A DNA stretch of 64,000 bases, taken from assembly GCA_024195265.1 (NCBI GenBank), contig JAJLRJ010000007.1, forward strand, positions 32,440,948 to 32,504,947, in the 5' to 3' direction. This document shows positions 42,334 to 54,000 of the stretch, in pieces. The translations under genes and the position numbers were made by a program. The notes beneath the pieces are model-generated. The model searched no databases. It was not told where the DNA came from and saw only the letters and a list, made by a program, of their open reading frames with translations. Source of the DNA: Dendrophyllia cribrosa. Lineage: Eukaryota; Cnidaria; Anthozoa; Scleractinia; Dendrophylliidae. How positions within the stretch are numbered: the first letter of the stretch is position 1; the number at the start of each line of letters is the position of its first letter.

Positions 42334-45300
42334 TCATTCATCGCTACTTTCGCTGACCTTTCTCATTTCTGCGAGGACTGCGGCTTTTTCTTCCTCTAGG
42401 GAGAGTTCTCTGGATTGAGGGCGAAGATTTCTGCAAGCAACTTCATCAGCTGAAAGATAAAGATATAATTATAAAGATAAAGATATAATATTAAACAAAG
42501 ATAAAGATATAATTAACAAATTGGTTTTTTTGGTGTTCGATTTAACAGCATCACACGTTTTGTGTTCAGAAGTGCAACTCCTCTCGATGTCAAAAACTGC
42601 TAACTGTTAGGGTGACAAAGTAAACACTTGTTAATTTTCAATTTGCCATCCTGCTTCCCTTATAGCATATCCCGCTTATAGCTAATAATGGTGTTTTCAT
42701 CCCCTAACTGATTGTACGCTTCATTCCTTATTTCTGGAATCAAAAATCTGCTGTTTTGCGTTCGCCAGTTATTTGTTCTCTAATTGTTTTTACTTTCTTT
42801 AACATTTTACAGATTTTTCCCCTTTTTTAACCTCAGTTAAGGTTTCAGGATGGGCAGGATGCATGCAGGTTTAAAAAATGTGACAGGATGCGAGGTGATA
42901 GAAATTTGGAGGATGAGATATTTACCCTTGAGGAAGTCCTCTCTTAATCCCATGTTTCTGATGTTATTCAAATTGCATTTTTCCAACATCAAACCCATCT
43001 CCTCCTCCTCATCTTCCTCCTCCTCCTCTCCTTTCTCCAGAATCTTCAACTTTTCAAAGCGCATCGCAGCACTCGGATCGTTTCGGCGGTTCAGTGAATT
43101 TTTCTTGCCTGGGTTTATGATTCTGATAGGATTGCGGTTAAACGGTTCTTCGGCGCGGGTGCGACGTTTTCGACGGCGCAAGATTAACACAGCCAGGGCG
43201 CACAATAGTATCGCTCCTACCACCCCTGCGGCCAGACCTGCTATAAGGACTATGTTCCATCCATCCTCCGAGGTGATGTCTTTACTGGATTCTGTAAAAG
43301 AATTGAATTTCAAACAGTTTGCACGTGTATAACAAGACATGTTTGCCTGTGAAGACTACACACAATACCCAGAGAAAACTACCTGACTGGGACATAGGGT
43401 GCTTGATCGGCAGACAATGGGGGAGGAGAACGGAAAATTCTGACGCGAGGGACAAGGGGAAGAGAAGAAAGGTAAAAGGTAACGTTTTTACGAGCCAAGT
43501 GACACACAACTGCGGCGGAAACTAAGCCGCTTTTAGTACCATGAAGCGACTGAGCGTAGTATACTAGTCCCATCCCCATCTGGGATTCTAGTCCCAGTTT
43601 CAGGGTTACCGCAGCATTATGTTACCTCTTAGGTGGACAGAAACAATGTGGAACATTGTTTCTTGTACAAGAAAACAACAAAAAGGCAGGGGCAAGTTAT
43701 ATAAAACTTAATGCCAGTTGTAGCTGCTAACATCAGAGCCCAGACGGAGAGAAAGAAGCGACCTTATCAAAGCGTGTACTTTCCACAAGAAAATGAATAT
43801 TGTTCTTTGGAGCCATAAAGGGAAAGTTAACGACACCGTCAGCGGATATGTTATGAACGAGAGAATAGAAAAAAGCTCATTTGCCAAAGAAAACTAAAAA
43901 AAAAATCTTCTTTAATATTTTTCTATACCTTTACCCAAGCTAGTGAGCGAGTTACAGAAATAGTTATCACTCTAGTACCTTGTACCACAACAAAAAACAG
44001 ATAACTCAGTATCAGTGCGGACTCACCATCCACTTTAATTTCGTCAGTTGTGTCGATGATAATCACACTGTTGGTGGATGTGGTAGGTGTAAAGCTGGTT
44101 TTGTTGGTGTCATGGACGTCATTTGGAGATGTCTCAACTACGGATTAAAAAAAAATAAAACATTAAGAAGGTACTGTAGTTAAAAACTAAAATGAACAAA
44201 TAATGATCAACAAACGAAGAAACTGAAAACCCTAAACAAACAAAATAGTGACTGGCCAAGTGATTGGCCACCCAAGGCCGGGTCCCAACTGCCCGACTAA
44301 CCAATCGACTGGCCGACTGACAAACCAACCAAGTGACCGACTAACCAATCGGCCGATCGATTGACATACTAAATAACTGACTGTCGAACCGAACGAATGA
44401 ATTAATGAATGGAGAAGAAAGGAATCAATGAAAGGATAAAAACGAACTGAACGAACGAATGGATTATTTAAATGGACGGTCGATCTATCGATTAATTATT
44501 AACTCACGAAGGAAGATAGTAGCTACCTGATTCAAATTCCACTTCGCTGATCAGCACCCACCAGCCATAGTATTGGAAATCACACGTGACGTCTTTGCCG
44601 ACGTGTCCTTCGAGATTGACCTGAATCCAAAAGGCCTTGTTACACATTGACGTCCTCTTGTTCATGCTGGGTTCATAAATAGTCTTCCAAGCAAAATACT
44701 CGCCATCTTTGGAGAATGACAGTATCACCTTACTAAAGAGCATCTTTTCATGCTGACCCGGCAGGTTCAGGATGTGGAATCGCACACTGGAGAATCGACG
44801 AAGAGACGAAAAATGAAACGTGACAGTTGGGTCAGCGGTCACGGAGTCCTGCCAGCCAATCCAGTCAATCCAGTTTGGATTACCAGTGTCATTCCAGTTT
44901 GCCACGTGGCCTGTCACACCGTCCGTTAGCTGGCCCAGTCCATTGTAAAGCACCCCGACTTTTGCCCCGAAAGCGAGTCTTGTACCGTCATAGCCTTTGT
45001 CTCTCAAAGAAGACCAGCCGGGCTTTTTCGCTCGGAGGTTTCCTTGGGATATTCTGTACGATATCAAGCCATCTGAAAAGATTAACATATTGAATTATGG
45101 CTCCTGATATTAAAATGAAATGTTTTGGAACACGTTTCCGTAGCGCTTATCTCCGGTTCATAGAATGAAGTATGGCTACTCCCCAAAAATGATATAGAAT
45201 AGTCACAAGGTCATCCTCAGCATTGAAGAGGAGAGAGACAAGAAGACCATACAATTTTCTTACATCGACATATATAGATTCTCATTACTAAGTTTTTTAA

Positions 45301-48300
45301 TATATATTTTAGATGACTAGTTTGAATAACCTGCTCACCATGTTTAGTCCAAGGACAGCCGTGTACTTCCATTTTCAGACACCATTGATCTCCAATGGCA
45401 TTGTCAATCCACAGACGAACATGGCGTGCAATGCGGGGAGTCATTAAATGATGTTTGTGAAGCTCAGAATTGTTGGCCTTTATCAGCTATGGGAATAAAA
45501 CACGCGTGAAAATACCTTTATGATGTTCCAAGACTACTGGCTCATGACTAGTGACACATGACCCACCCCTCCAGTATTTCGTCAAATTCAATTTGTCCCA
45601 ACACGTTATGCACTCGAGAGAATAGACAGTCTTTAAGGAAATGTATCTTCTGTCTTGCCTAAGAAAAATCCCGGCAAATTAGAGCATACAGGTACAATAA
45701 ATTGAAGCAAGAAAAAAGGGACAACTGCTCGAATCTCACCGTTACGGAGACGTCGTTCCTATGGTAACGTCTCCATTTCTTATCGCCCTCTCGCTTGTAG
45801 GCCAGGAAGTAATGTGACACGTATATGAAGCTGTAGTTCCCAGTCGTCTGGTTCTTTACCAGAACTCCAGCAGTGGATAAGGCAGTAACACGCATATTCT
45901 GACCTAAGTCAAGCTGTGGAAATCAATTGAGAAAAATAACTCTGGATTAACTCTGAATTAAGTTAATTAACTTCAGTGCTATAGTACAGACCAGAGAGAG
46001 AATCGCGCTCCCGCTTATTGGGAACCTACCTCTTCAGTGGACACAAATGGCGTGCTTTAAGTCATTCATGATCCCAGATTCCTTCTCAATCGCGCACATG
46101 TTGACGGACAAGGGCGACAGAAGTCGAGTGCTCTTGGATTGACTTAAGTTTAGCAATACATGGGTTCGAGTGCCTCGAAGAGGACATGGCTCGCTTTTCA
46201 GACTAATGTGCCTTCGCTCCTTCTCCTGTTTGAGAGAGACCATTTGACAACTTCTTAAAGCTGTGATCAGAAACTTAAGTCTTACAGAAACCAGAAGAAA
46301 AAAACTGACCTGTATGAATTGTCTTTTTTTCTCTTTACTGGATGACGAGCACCAGCCTACAGTGTCAGCGGTGTTGTTCAGGCGAGCTTGATGAGGAGCG
46401 AACTTGATGGGATCTGCTGTGGAAGACGCACTCCATCTTTTGTTTGGAATCGACATAGCGAGAGGAGAATCACATGCCGCTGTAAATAAGTGTCCAGTTA
46501 GCATAAACTACGAACTATAGGATTCCTTTTACAACGACTGTAAATTAAGAATTATCTCCTATTCTAAATTGAATAAAAAAATGTTATGGTGAATTTCCTG
46601 ATGGATAATATTGTATCACGAGACCCCTTTGAAGTCACTATAACGCGTGGAAATCTTCCACTTAAGCGCACACCCTTTACAGGAGGAGCATTCCTGTTTA
46701 GCCCACTATAGGGAAGATTGTGGACCAAGTCTCGCTTTAATTATAAAAAGGTAAAGACGCACACAAGCCACGGATGGCCCACACGGCCGCAGCTTAACCT
46801 AGTTTCTGTAGCATAAAGCAACTAAGAACATTGCTACTCCCCCCTGGATGGGATGCTAGTCAATCGCAGGGTTACCCCCAGCATTTTGTCAAAATTGCAA
46901 AATGAGTTACGGTATTAAGAGGGGGGCGTAAGGGGTGCCTGAAAACCGCAATAAAAATATAGCAAAACCGCAAAACCGCATCAAAATTTTCTTACAAACC
47001 GAAACCGCATCTAAAATAATCAAAAATAGCACAATCAAATGTAAATTATAGTTATATACAACGGCTACCGCCACACATGTGTTTCACATCAAATATTTTC
47101 TTTAAACAGCAAGGTTACCTTAAAATAAGTCAAGCATCAGTACAAAAGTCGGTTATAAAACCGCACAACTCGTCCGAATCAGGTTCGTGCTCCAAGGAGA
47201 AATGTTGCAGCGGTTACTATCTCCTCTTGAAGCACCATCGGCGCGGTTTCACCTTCGGTACTCGGCTCGGCTCGGCTCGGTACTTGGCTTCTTTAGTTTT
47301 TGGCAGCCGCAAAACCGAATGTTAGGACGGAAAAAAACGTCAAACCGCATCGAAAATAACGAAATTCCGCAAACCGCTTAGCACTATAAAGCCGTGAAAC
47401 TGTAGGTTTGAGCGAAAGAAACCGCGAAACCGCGCCAAAAAAAGGGCAAAACCGCGTAACCGCAAACCCTTACGCCCCCCTCTATGAATACACTGCTGTG
47501 GTGTTTACAGGTAAATACACGGTACATGGGCGCATGATAATCAGTTACGAGTTTGTTTTAGTTGGAGGCTTGTCTATGATAAAGTGATCGAGTCAAGGGT
47601 CCAAGGCTTCATTTTACAACCAATTTAACCCTCGGTCGTACAGGGGGGGGGGGGGGGGGAGTGGCAACCACCCCCTCCCCCTTAAGGTTTTTCTCGCATA
47701 TTTTCAAGACCATTTAAGATTGGCACAGGCCGTTTTCAGTAGCTGTTTATTTATCCTTGAGACACATTTTGGTGAAGTTTAGCGACAACCGGTTGCTATG
47801 GTAACGAGATATGACGTCATAAGTAACATGTAGTCAAGCCATTTTTGAACAAAAATGCGTGTTTTTTACCTTTTTTCAGTAAAAAAAAACAATATAAAAT
47901 GCTACCAAAAGCATCAAAATGTTTAATTATATGTTATTTTGCAACTCTAGCAAACAATATTTGAAATTTCCACATTTTTCCTAAAACTTTGAATTTTTAG
48001 TAAAATCCAAGATGGCGGCCATCTTGGCGGCCATTTTGGATGACGTCACAGACCCCAAGCAGTGCCACAACCTATAATATTTACCTTATCTTGTAGAGCA
48101 CATCGCGGACTATCTACTATATAAGATGTAAAATATTTCCGAAATATTGCAACATCGCAAAAACCCAAGGGTGGGGGGGAGGGGGTTATAAGTTTGCGTG
48201 TACGTCTGAGGGTTAATTGCTAGCTCTTCCCAGTACCGTCTTCGCAAAAAGAAAATAAATTGAAATCAGACTCAATGAATATAATACCTGATTGATCGTC

Positions 48301-48390
48301 GGAGCCACTTGCCAAGATACTTGAAAAACTCAGCGGTAGGAAAACTAGTAGCATGAAAACCATTTTACTTATATTGCTACTTGTCATCAT
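42334..48390 (-). CDS. discoidin-domain-receptor-like membrane protein without kinase, 8 exons, 577 aa
   Basis: Minus-strand exons: 48390-48288, 46479-46310, 45913-45740, 45486-45339, 45072-44527, 44137-44027, 43291-42926 and 42449-42334. All introns are GT-AG and every junction phase agrees, giving 577 codons plus stop. Residues 1-27 are a signal peptide (MVFMLLVFLPLSFSSILA). Residues 37-193 form an F5/8-type discoidin domain bounded by Cys, with QFIQ-LDLGQNMRVTALSTAG, VSHYFLAYKREGDKKWRRY and ARHVRLWIDN. Residues 199-381 match the second, discoidin-like domain specific to DDR receptors (DGLISYRISQG, YNGLGQLTDGVTG, WIGWQDS, YYGWWVLISEVEFES). A Thr/Ser-rich stalk (382-418) precedes a Gly/Ala-rich membrane span (about 430-455) and an RRRKRR stop-transfer. 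The 122-residue tail has an acidic run (506-516) and no Tyr. DDRs bind collagen and signal through a tyrosine kinase, which is absent here; a decoy or adaptor role is inference. The start could also be the upstream Met at 48417. Confidence 0.85.
43541..43620. repeat. dispersed repeat fragment in intron
   Basis: Contains 'actagtcccatccccatctg' and 'cagggttacc', and resembles 46807-46890 ('ggatgggatgctagtc', 'gcagggttacccccagcat'). This motif set looks like an old SINE-type repeat; the family name is uncertain. Confidence 0.4.
46807..46890. repeat. dispersed repeat fragment in intron 1
   Basis: Second member of the family seen at 43541-43620, with the better preserved 'ggatgggatgctagtcaatc' and 'gcagggttacccccagcat'. 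It is non-coding. Confidence 0.4.
46918..47483. mobile_element. G-tract TIR element with AAACCGCA repeats (intron 1)
   Basis: A 566-bp element with inverted ends AGAGGGGGGCGTAAGGG / CCCTTACGCCCCCCTCT. The interior is studded with 'aaaccgca' units near both ends. It lies inside intron 1 of the receptor gene. There is no clear target duplication and no transposase. Confidence 0.7.
47629..48212. mobile_element. TTAA-flanked element with G/C tracts (intron 1)
   Basis: A 584-bp element flanked by TTAA (47625-47628, 48213-48216) with inverted ends CCCTCGGTCGTACA / TGTACGTCTGAGGG, a 17-base G-run (47643-47659) and inner CCCCCTCCCCC / GGGGGGAGGGGG tracts. A palindromic CAAGATGGCGGCCATCTTGG is at about 48008. 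It ends 75 bp from exon 1. Confidence 0.7.
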
Positions 48391-49668
48391 GTTCCTGAAA
48401 GAGTAGATTTCAAGCACATTTTAAGTACCACAAATCAGATAACAGATTACGCGTGTAAGGTCTTTGTTATTCAGCTGTCCAAACTTGGAAAGAGATAAAA
48501 AAAAGTTACTGAAACGGTTTGTAAAACAACAAAAAAAAACAGCTTTGAAAAGTGCTGTACAACTTATACCTTTCCTATTCTTAAAATATCCGGAAGCGCG
48601 ATTTTTCCCGATGTTTAAAATCCAGTTGCAATGCGAATCAGGGAGAGAAGCTTAATTTCAGTTTGTGTTTGGTTTAACTGAAAAAAACCTTATAGGAAGC
48701 TGATGTCAAGGTTAGAGCCCTTCGCAACTTGCGCTTGGATAATGCTATAAAAACACGCGTGTATCAGATCATGTAGCCACAATTTAAGCGATCTTGTGAT
48801 TTGATCTTCACTATTAGATTACAAGCAGTGCAAAATGGTTTTACCATGATTATTATCGTTTGCGTTTGGTAGCTGAGCTCGAATAAACCAAATAATGCAC
48901 ACTAAAACATCACCTTTGGATGTAAAAACAAACCAAAAGTTAAACAAATTTTATTTTACATATCCTACTTTTTATTGGCTTGCATTTTCATAAAGGAAAA
49001 TAAAAAAATTATTGTTCATAATTACAGTAATATCAAATGTTAGAATGTACCTAAAAACGTGTCTAAATCCCAAATTTTTATGAGTTAACTTTCATAAGGG
49101 AAAATGGATAAATTCTTGTACATAATTACAGTAATATCGAATGTTAGAATGTACCTAAAAACGTGTCTAAATCCGAAATGATCATGAGTTAATTGTTCAG
49201 GAGATGACTTTGGAGTGACAAAAATGTGAAGTTATGTGCTTAGGACAACACTTGTCGAAAGCTGTCGTTTCCAGTGCCAAAAACACACCCTGAAATATTT
49301 TCACGTGCTGCTCAATGGTTTCACAGGGTATGACTTTATAGAAACCTAGACATTTTAATCTTTAATTTATCCACGATCGACGCCCCCTGAAAGATTTTGA
49401 AAAAAGCTTACTACGCATAAAACAATTCACGATCTCAAACGATTTCTACGCAGAAAAATAATATCACGATCTCATGTCGTTAATTAATGTGCTACCATCC
49501 AAAATATCTGAAATCAGATTATCTTTTTGTCAAACGCTGTAACGACAAGATTAAATTCTATAGAAAGTATCAGTGATCACTGATTAGATTCCACCGCAAA
49601 ATGATATCTAGTAATGCGAATAGCTATCTATTGCAAAATGTGATAAGTTTTAGTTTTCTAGTAGTTAA
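48391..49668. other. upstream region of the receptor gene
   Basis: No exon is recognised. 49017-49090 and 49120-49193 are direct copies about 103 bp apart ('cataattacagtaatatc', 'cctaaaaacgtgtctaaatc'). The receptor promoter should lie in the first part, but no clear motif was found. Confidence 0.4.
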
Positions 49669-49972
49669 CTTCCCGGGGGTGGGGGGGATACTCGGGTATA
49701 TTTTGGGTGGGTATGTGCTGCCCGGGTCTCCAAATTTGGACCCCGTTTTAGAAAAAATTTGCACTTAAAATGATACCCCGTTCTAGAAAAAATGGCTGCT
49801 GATAATCTGAAGATTTCGTGCGTTCGAAATATTATACCCCGTTCTAGGAAACGTCTCTAAAATGGATAATCCGTTCTAGATTAGGAGTCCCAAAATCACG
49901 ACCCCGTTGGACGGCACATACCCGTATAGGTATTTTGGGGGAGTACCCCCCCCCCCCCCCATACCCCCGGGG
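49669..49972. mobile_element. G-tract TTAA element with ACCCCGTTCTAGAAAA repeats
   Basis: A 304-bp element flanked by TTAA (49665-49668, 49973-49976) with GC-rich inverted ends around CCCGGGGGT / ACCCCCGGGG and inner GGGTATGTGC / GCACATACCC. The interior has four or five tandem variants of 'taccccgttctagaaaa'. The C-run at 49946-49960 is 15 bases. Confidence 0.75.
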
Positions 49973-49976
49973 TTAA

Positions 49977-50518
49977 ATTAACCAATCCAGCTTTCAATGA
50001 TCGGAACGGAACATAGAATGCCGCGGGCTCTGTAAAGATTAAAATAAATACCGATAGTAGTCTAGAAAAAACTAACAACTGAATAACCTCCTATTTTTTT
50101 TACCATATAAAGTGCTCGTTCGATTGACCGTACTACGAAATAAGAAAAAAAAATGAACAGAATAGCGTCTAAGAATTGTTTGTTTAGTAACGCTTATATT
50201 CGTTTAATGAACTTTTTGTGGGCTAATTTTCGGGGGGGGGGGGGGGAAAGGGAGCGTTCGGGAAAGTTTATTATTGGAGGAAATTTGCGTTTCAAAAAGC
50301 GTTTGGCTTTTTATGGAAAGGCAAACATTAAGCTCTCTGAACATAGTTAAAAATACTCTTTATTGCAACCGGCAAGACAACATAAATACGAATAAAATAC
50401 ACAAGTACAAAAAATTTCCAAAATTTTCTGATTATTTTGTGTCTGTGATTTGGTGGGCTTATTTGCCAGGGCTTATGTTTGGAATTTTACGGTAGCTACA
50501 AGAATGAGAGCAAAAAGA
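49977..50518. other. gene-free stretch with poly-G tract
   Basis: A 15-base G-run at 50232-50246. No recognisable exon or repeat end. Confidence 0.35.
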
Positions 50519-51372
50519 ATGCACTAAACTTCTAGGGGTATACATTGATGAATCCATGCATTGGGATGATCATACCAAACATGTAACTTCAAAAGCATCT
50601 AATGGCTTGCGTATGTTATATAAAACAAGAAACTTGACTAATGATATAGCCATCTTAAAATCTGTCTATAACTCACTGATACAGCCGTACTTTGACTACT
50701 GCGGTATTGTTTGGGGAAATTGTTCTAAAACACGCACAGATCGATTGCAAAAACTTCAGAACAGAGCAGCTCGAATACTAGAGCAGATTACTCGGCCAGG
50801 TCTCATGACCTCCTTGAGAAACTAAACTGGTCAAATCTAAATGAAAGACAACTGTTACAATTGCAGATTATGATGTTCAAAGTCTTTCATAAGATAGCAC
50901 CAGACTATTTACAAAATTTATTTAAACTGACCTCGGAGGTACATAACTACAATCTTAGAGGCAGTAAATTTGACCTGCAACTACCTAAGCCTAAAACTAA
51001 TTTCATGAAACGATCTTTTTCCTATCGTGGTGCCATTGCCTGGAATGAGCTTCCCAATGAAATACGAGAACTCAGTAGTCTAACCGCTTACAAAAGAGCT
51101 CTCGAACAAAAATAGAATCTGGTTCTATGATATCTATGATTGTAATTTTTATGTGTTTATAGAGGATATTATGATGTAAGATAGTGTTTTTTATTATTAT
51201 TAATCTTATTAGTATTATTTAAACCAGTATAGTGTAACAGTTTTGCCACTATATATATATATATTATATATTTTTGTTATCATTTAGATTAGATTATATT
51301 TAAGTGCACGGCATGTCTGAAAACCAGTTTTACTGAGCCGTTTTACCGTGTTTAAATAAAGTTAATTTATTG
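50519..51372 (+). pseudogene. CR1/Jockey-like LINE 3' fragment (reverse transcriptase end)
   Basis: The frame from about 50519 reads CTKLLGVYIDESMHWDDHTK, then NGLRMLYKTRNL, SVYNSLIQPYFDYCGIVWGN and LQKLQNRAARIL, the C-terminal part of a non-LTR reverse transcriptase. A shift near 50790 changes frame and it continues LLEKLNWSNLNERQ, then MMFKVFHKIAPDYLQNLF and AIAWNELPNEIRELSSL to a stop at 51113-51115. The 3' UTR ends around 'aaataaagttaatttattga' at 51372. It is 5'-truncated, as is usual for LINE copies, and broken by the shift. Confidence 0.85.
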
Positions 51373-51818
51373 ATACGGCTTGCACCGTGGATAGCTCCCG
51401 GAGTAACCCCCCGGGGGGAAGGAATAGCTTTTTGATAGCAAAGATATAACTAACGATAGAAAGTTCTGACATTTAGAAAATGAAATCAATAAAAAAACAA
51501 GTGAAAATACGACCTTATAAGTGAGAGCATCAGACGGTCACGTAGGAAATTCAAAGGGACATTGTTCCTTTCAGACAATAGGGATTTCAGGGCGTCAACA
51601 CGCAGAACGCGGAAAGTTCATTGATTTCGCAGTCCAAATAGTGTAAAAATGTAGAAAAAAAGCATTCGACAACTCAGCACATGTAACAGTTATGTAACCG
51701 CGTTGGGTATATTAAAAACAAAAACTATAATAACGGTAAAACCACAACGACAAACCAGTGAAGAGTACCGGATCTATGACATCTATCGTAGACCTGGATC
51801 AGTAAAAATCTTGAAATA

Positions 51819-51917
51819 GTAAAGGTAAAAACGGGCAAACTGATCCTTATTTTATTTCACTTCTGTCTCTATCTTTTCTTCTTGCCGTAAGGATCAGTTT
51901 GCCGTTTTTACCTTTAC
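51819..51917. repeat. TA-flanked foldback
   Basis: A 99-bp palindromic element flanked by TA (51817-51818, 51918-51919); arms GTAAAGGTAAAAACGGGCAA and the reverse complement (one mismatch) enclose a T-rich loop. Confidence 0.7.
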
Positions 51918-51986
51918 TATATTAAAAAGTGTGTGTAGTAACGAAACGACAAAGGTGATTCCCTCAGACAGAAGCTCACTCCAGGA

Positions 51987-52104
51987 GTCAATTCAATTAA
52001 AACTTTTACACGTGTAATTTACAAGTGTAGCCATTGTTTCAGAGGTTGAAAACAATAGCTACACTTGTAGTTTTATTGAAAATAAAAAGTTTTATTGAAT
52101 TGAC
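51987..52104. repeat. foldback repeat
   Basis: Ends GTCAATTCAATTAAAACTTT / AAAGTTTTATTGAATTGAC pair with inner arms TACAAGTGTAGCCATTGTTT / AAAACAATAGCTACACTTGT. The loop is short (AGAGGTTG). A foldback MITE-like repeat. Confidence 0.65.
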
Positions 52105-54000
52105 CCCAGGGGAGCGACGTAATAATTTGGGCATTTATCACTTTTATTAATAAGATGAACGTGGCACTGAGACACAGAATAACTTGTCAATGCTTATGGT
52201 TACTGGCTATTATTCCCACCGTCAGAGGAAAAAAGGTTGTTTGTACGGCAAGTTTTTTCTCGGGATGAAAATTTCATTGTTTTGACCCCCAACATGGCCG
52301 TATAATCCTCCAATTGACTGCAAGGCAAGATTATCAACAACCAATCCGAGGCGAAAGAGAAGCTGAGAGGACAAAAAACACAATCAAAACATTAAATTTG
52401 CGATTGAAAACATCAAGCCGTGCACCTTGTTGTACGTGCACGCTTCGGTTTATTGATGACAGGTTTTGTCTCCAGAACTACATACAAAGACCACTGTCTG
52501 GGAAGATCCGAGACAGTGCTTTTTGTGTCTCAGGCGCGTCAGGAGCATAACATTGAACGAAAAATTAACACCTGTAAATTGCTGCTGTTAAGAACCGCTA
52601 TAAACACAGGAAATTGTTTGTTGAGATCTGTTAATCTGCTAAAATGGACGCTTATTTAGTAATGCATGACGGAAGGTTGCGATACTATGTATGGGGACGG
52701 GGGGGGGGGGGGGGGGGGGGGGATGGGGAGGTAAATGTTTTACTTGCCTCATCTCAATACAGTGTGGCTGATGATTGTTTATAGCATGAGCAGTCAGCCC
52801 CTTTAAAACGAGAAGAAAAGTCTATCTGTAGAAACTATGATTTGCGTTTAAATTTTCCATCCTTTCTCGGCATTCCTCTGATGGAAAACTATGACACCAT
52901 GACAAAATTATAGTTGCGCCTTCTGACGGTTTCTTTGGCTTCTGGATACATACTGAAAATGATAACCTTATGCACGTTTTTGTATCAGATGTATCTTGTT
53001 TGTAAGCTTTGTTCTGTTGAATAAATAGCGTTGTTTCGACTTTTGTTTTTATCAAAACTAGTTTAAAATTGTACGCAGTATTCCTTTTACGAAGGCCCTG
53101 CTTGAAGGCCCTGCTCGGTGTTTGTGTTGAGGTTTATAAGGAAAACCCCAATCGATAAATTGAAGGAAGCGAAATAATTCAGTGATTTCAATTCAATAAG
53201 TAAAAGTAGATACCCTAACTACTTATATATAAAAACGTTTTATCATATCATATTGTAGTCGCGTGCCAACTGGATGCGAGAGCGAGCAAATGACCTTTGC
53301 AAAGTTTAGTCTATCCTGGCTGGCCAGTGAGCGTCAGACAGTCTGACTCCCACCATTCAGTCGGGTTGAAATATAATTCTAAACAATTAAATTATACGGG
53401 AAAACGAGGAGAGGAAATATTCTGTCAAACGCCGCCCCAAACGCAACTACTAGCTTATTTTTCTAATTTAATTTCAATAAAAGTCATTATTTAACGCTTT
53501 CACTTGCCATTCAATTATGGAGAGATGTAACGTTGTTCTAACTTTTAAGTCTGTTTACGAAATCCTATGGTGTGACCATTCAAATAAAACCATACTTTTG
53601 CATGGTACCATTTGTTTTTCAATATTTTACAAAGTGAAATTTGGGATTTTTCTTGAATTTTAAGATTTGGTATTCTTAGAGGTAATGATGATTTCTCTTT
53701 TATAATTAACATGATTAATACAACATTATACCCTCCATTGGCCCAACTATGCATGAAGAATGCATTAAGCCTCATTATTCTTTAGTACTATATACTCAAT
53801 TTGTTTTCGGTGTTGCCGCTGAATGGCGCCAAAAGCAGCAGCACAAGTTTCCCGCGCAAAATACTGGAAACGTCGCGCGCAATGGCATCTCCGGTTAGAA
53901 AAGGTCAAGTCATACGAGTGTTGGCTCTACTTCAAATATTAAAAGCCTCGTGAATATGACAGAAAGCTTCAAAAGCCACCACATGTTCGTAAAAAAAAAC
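52105..54000. other. gene-free stretch with 24-base poly-G
   Basis: The poly-G run at 52699-52722 is the longest homopolymer of the window. Open frames here show no recognisable family. Confidence 0.4.
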
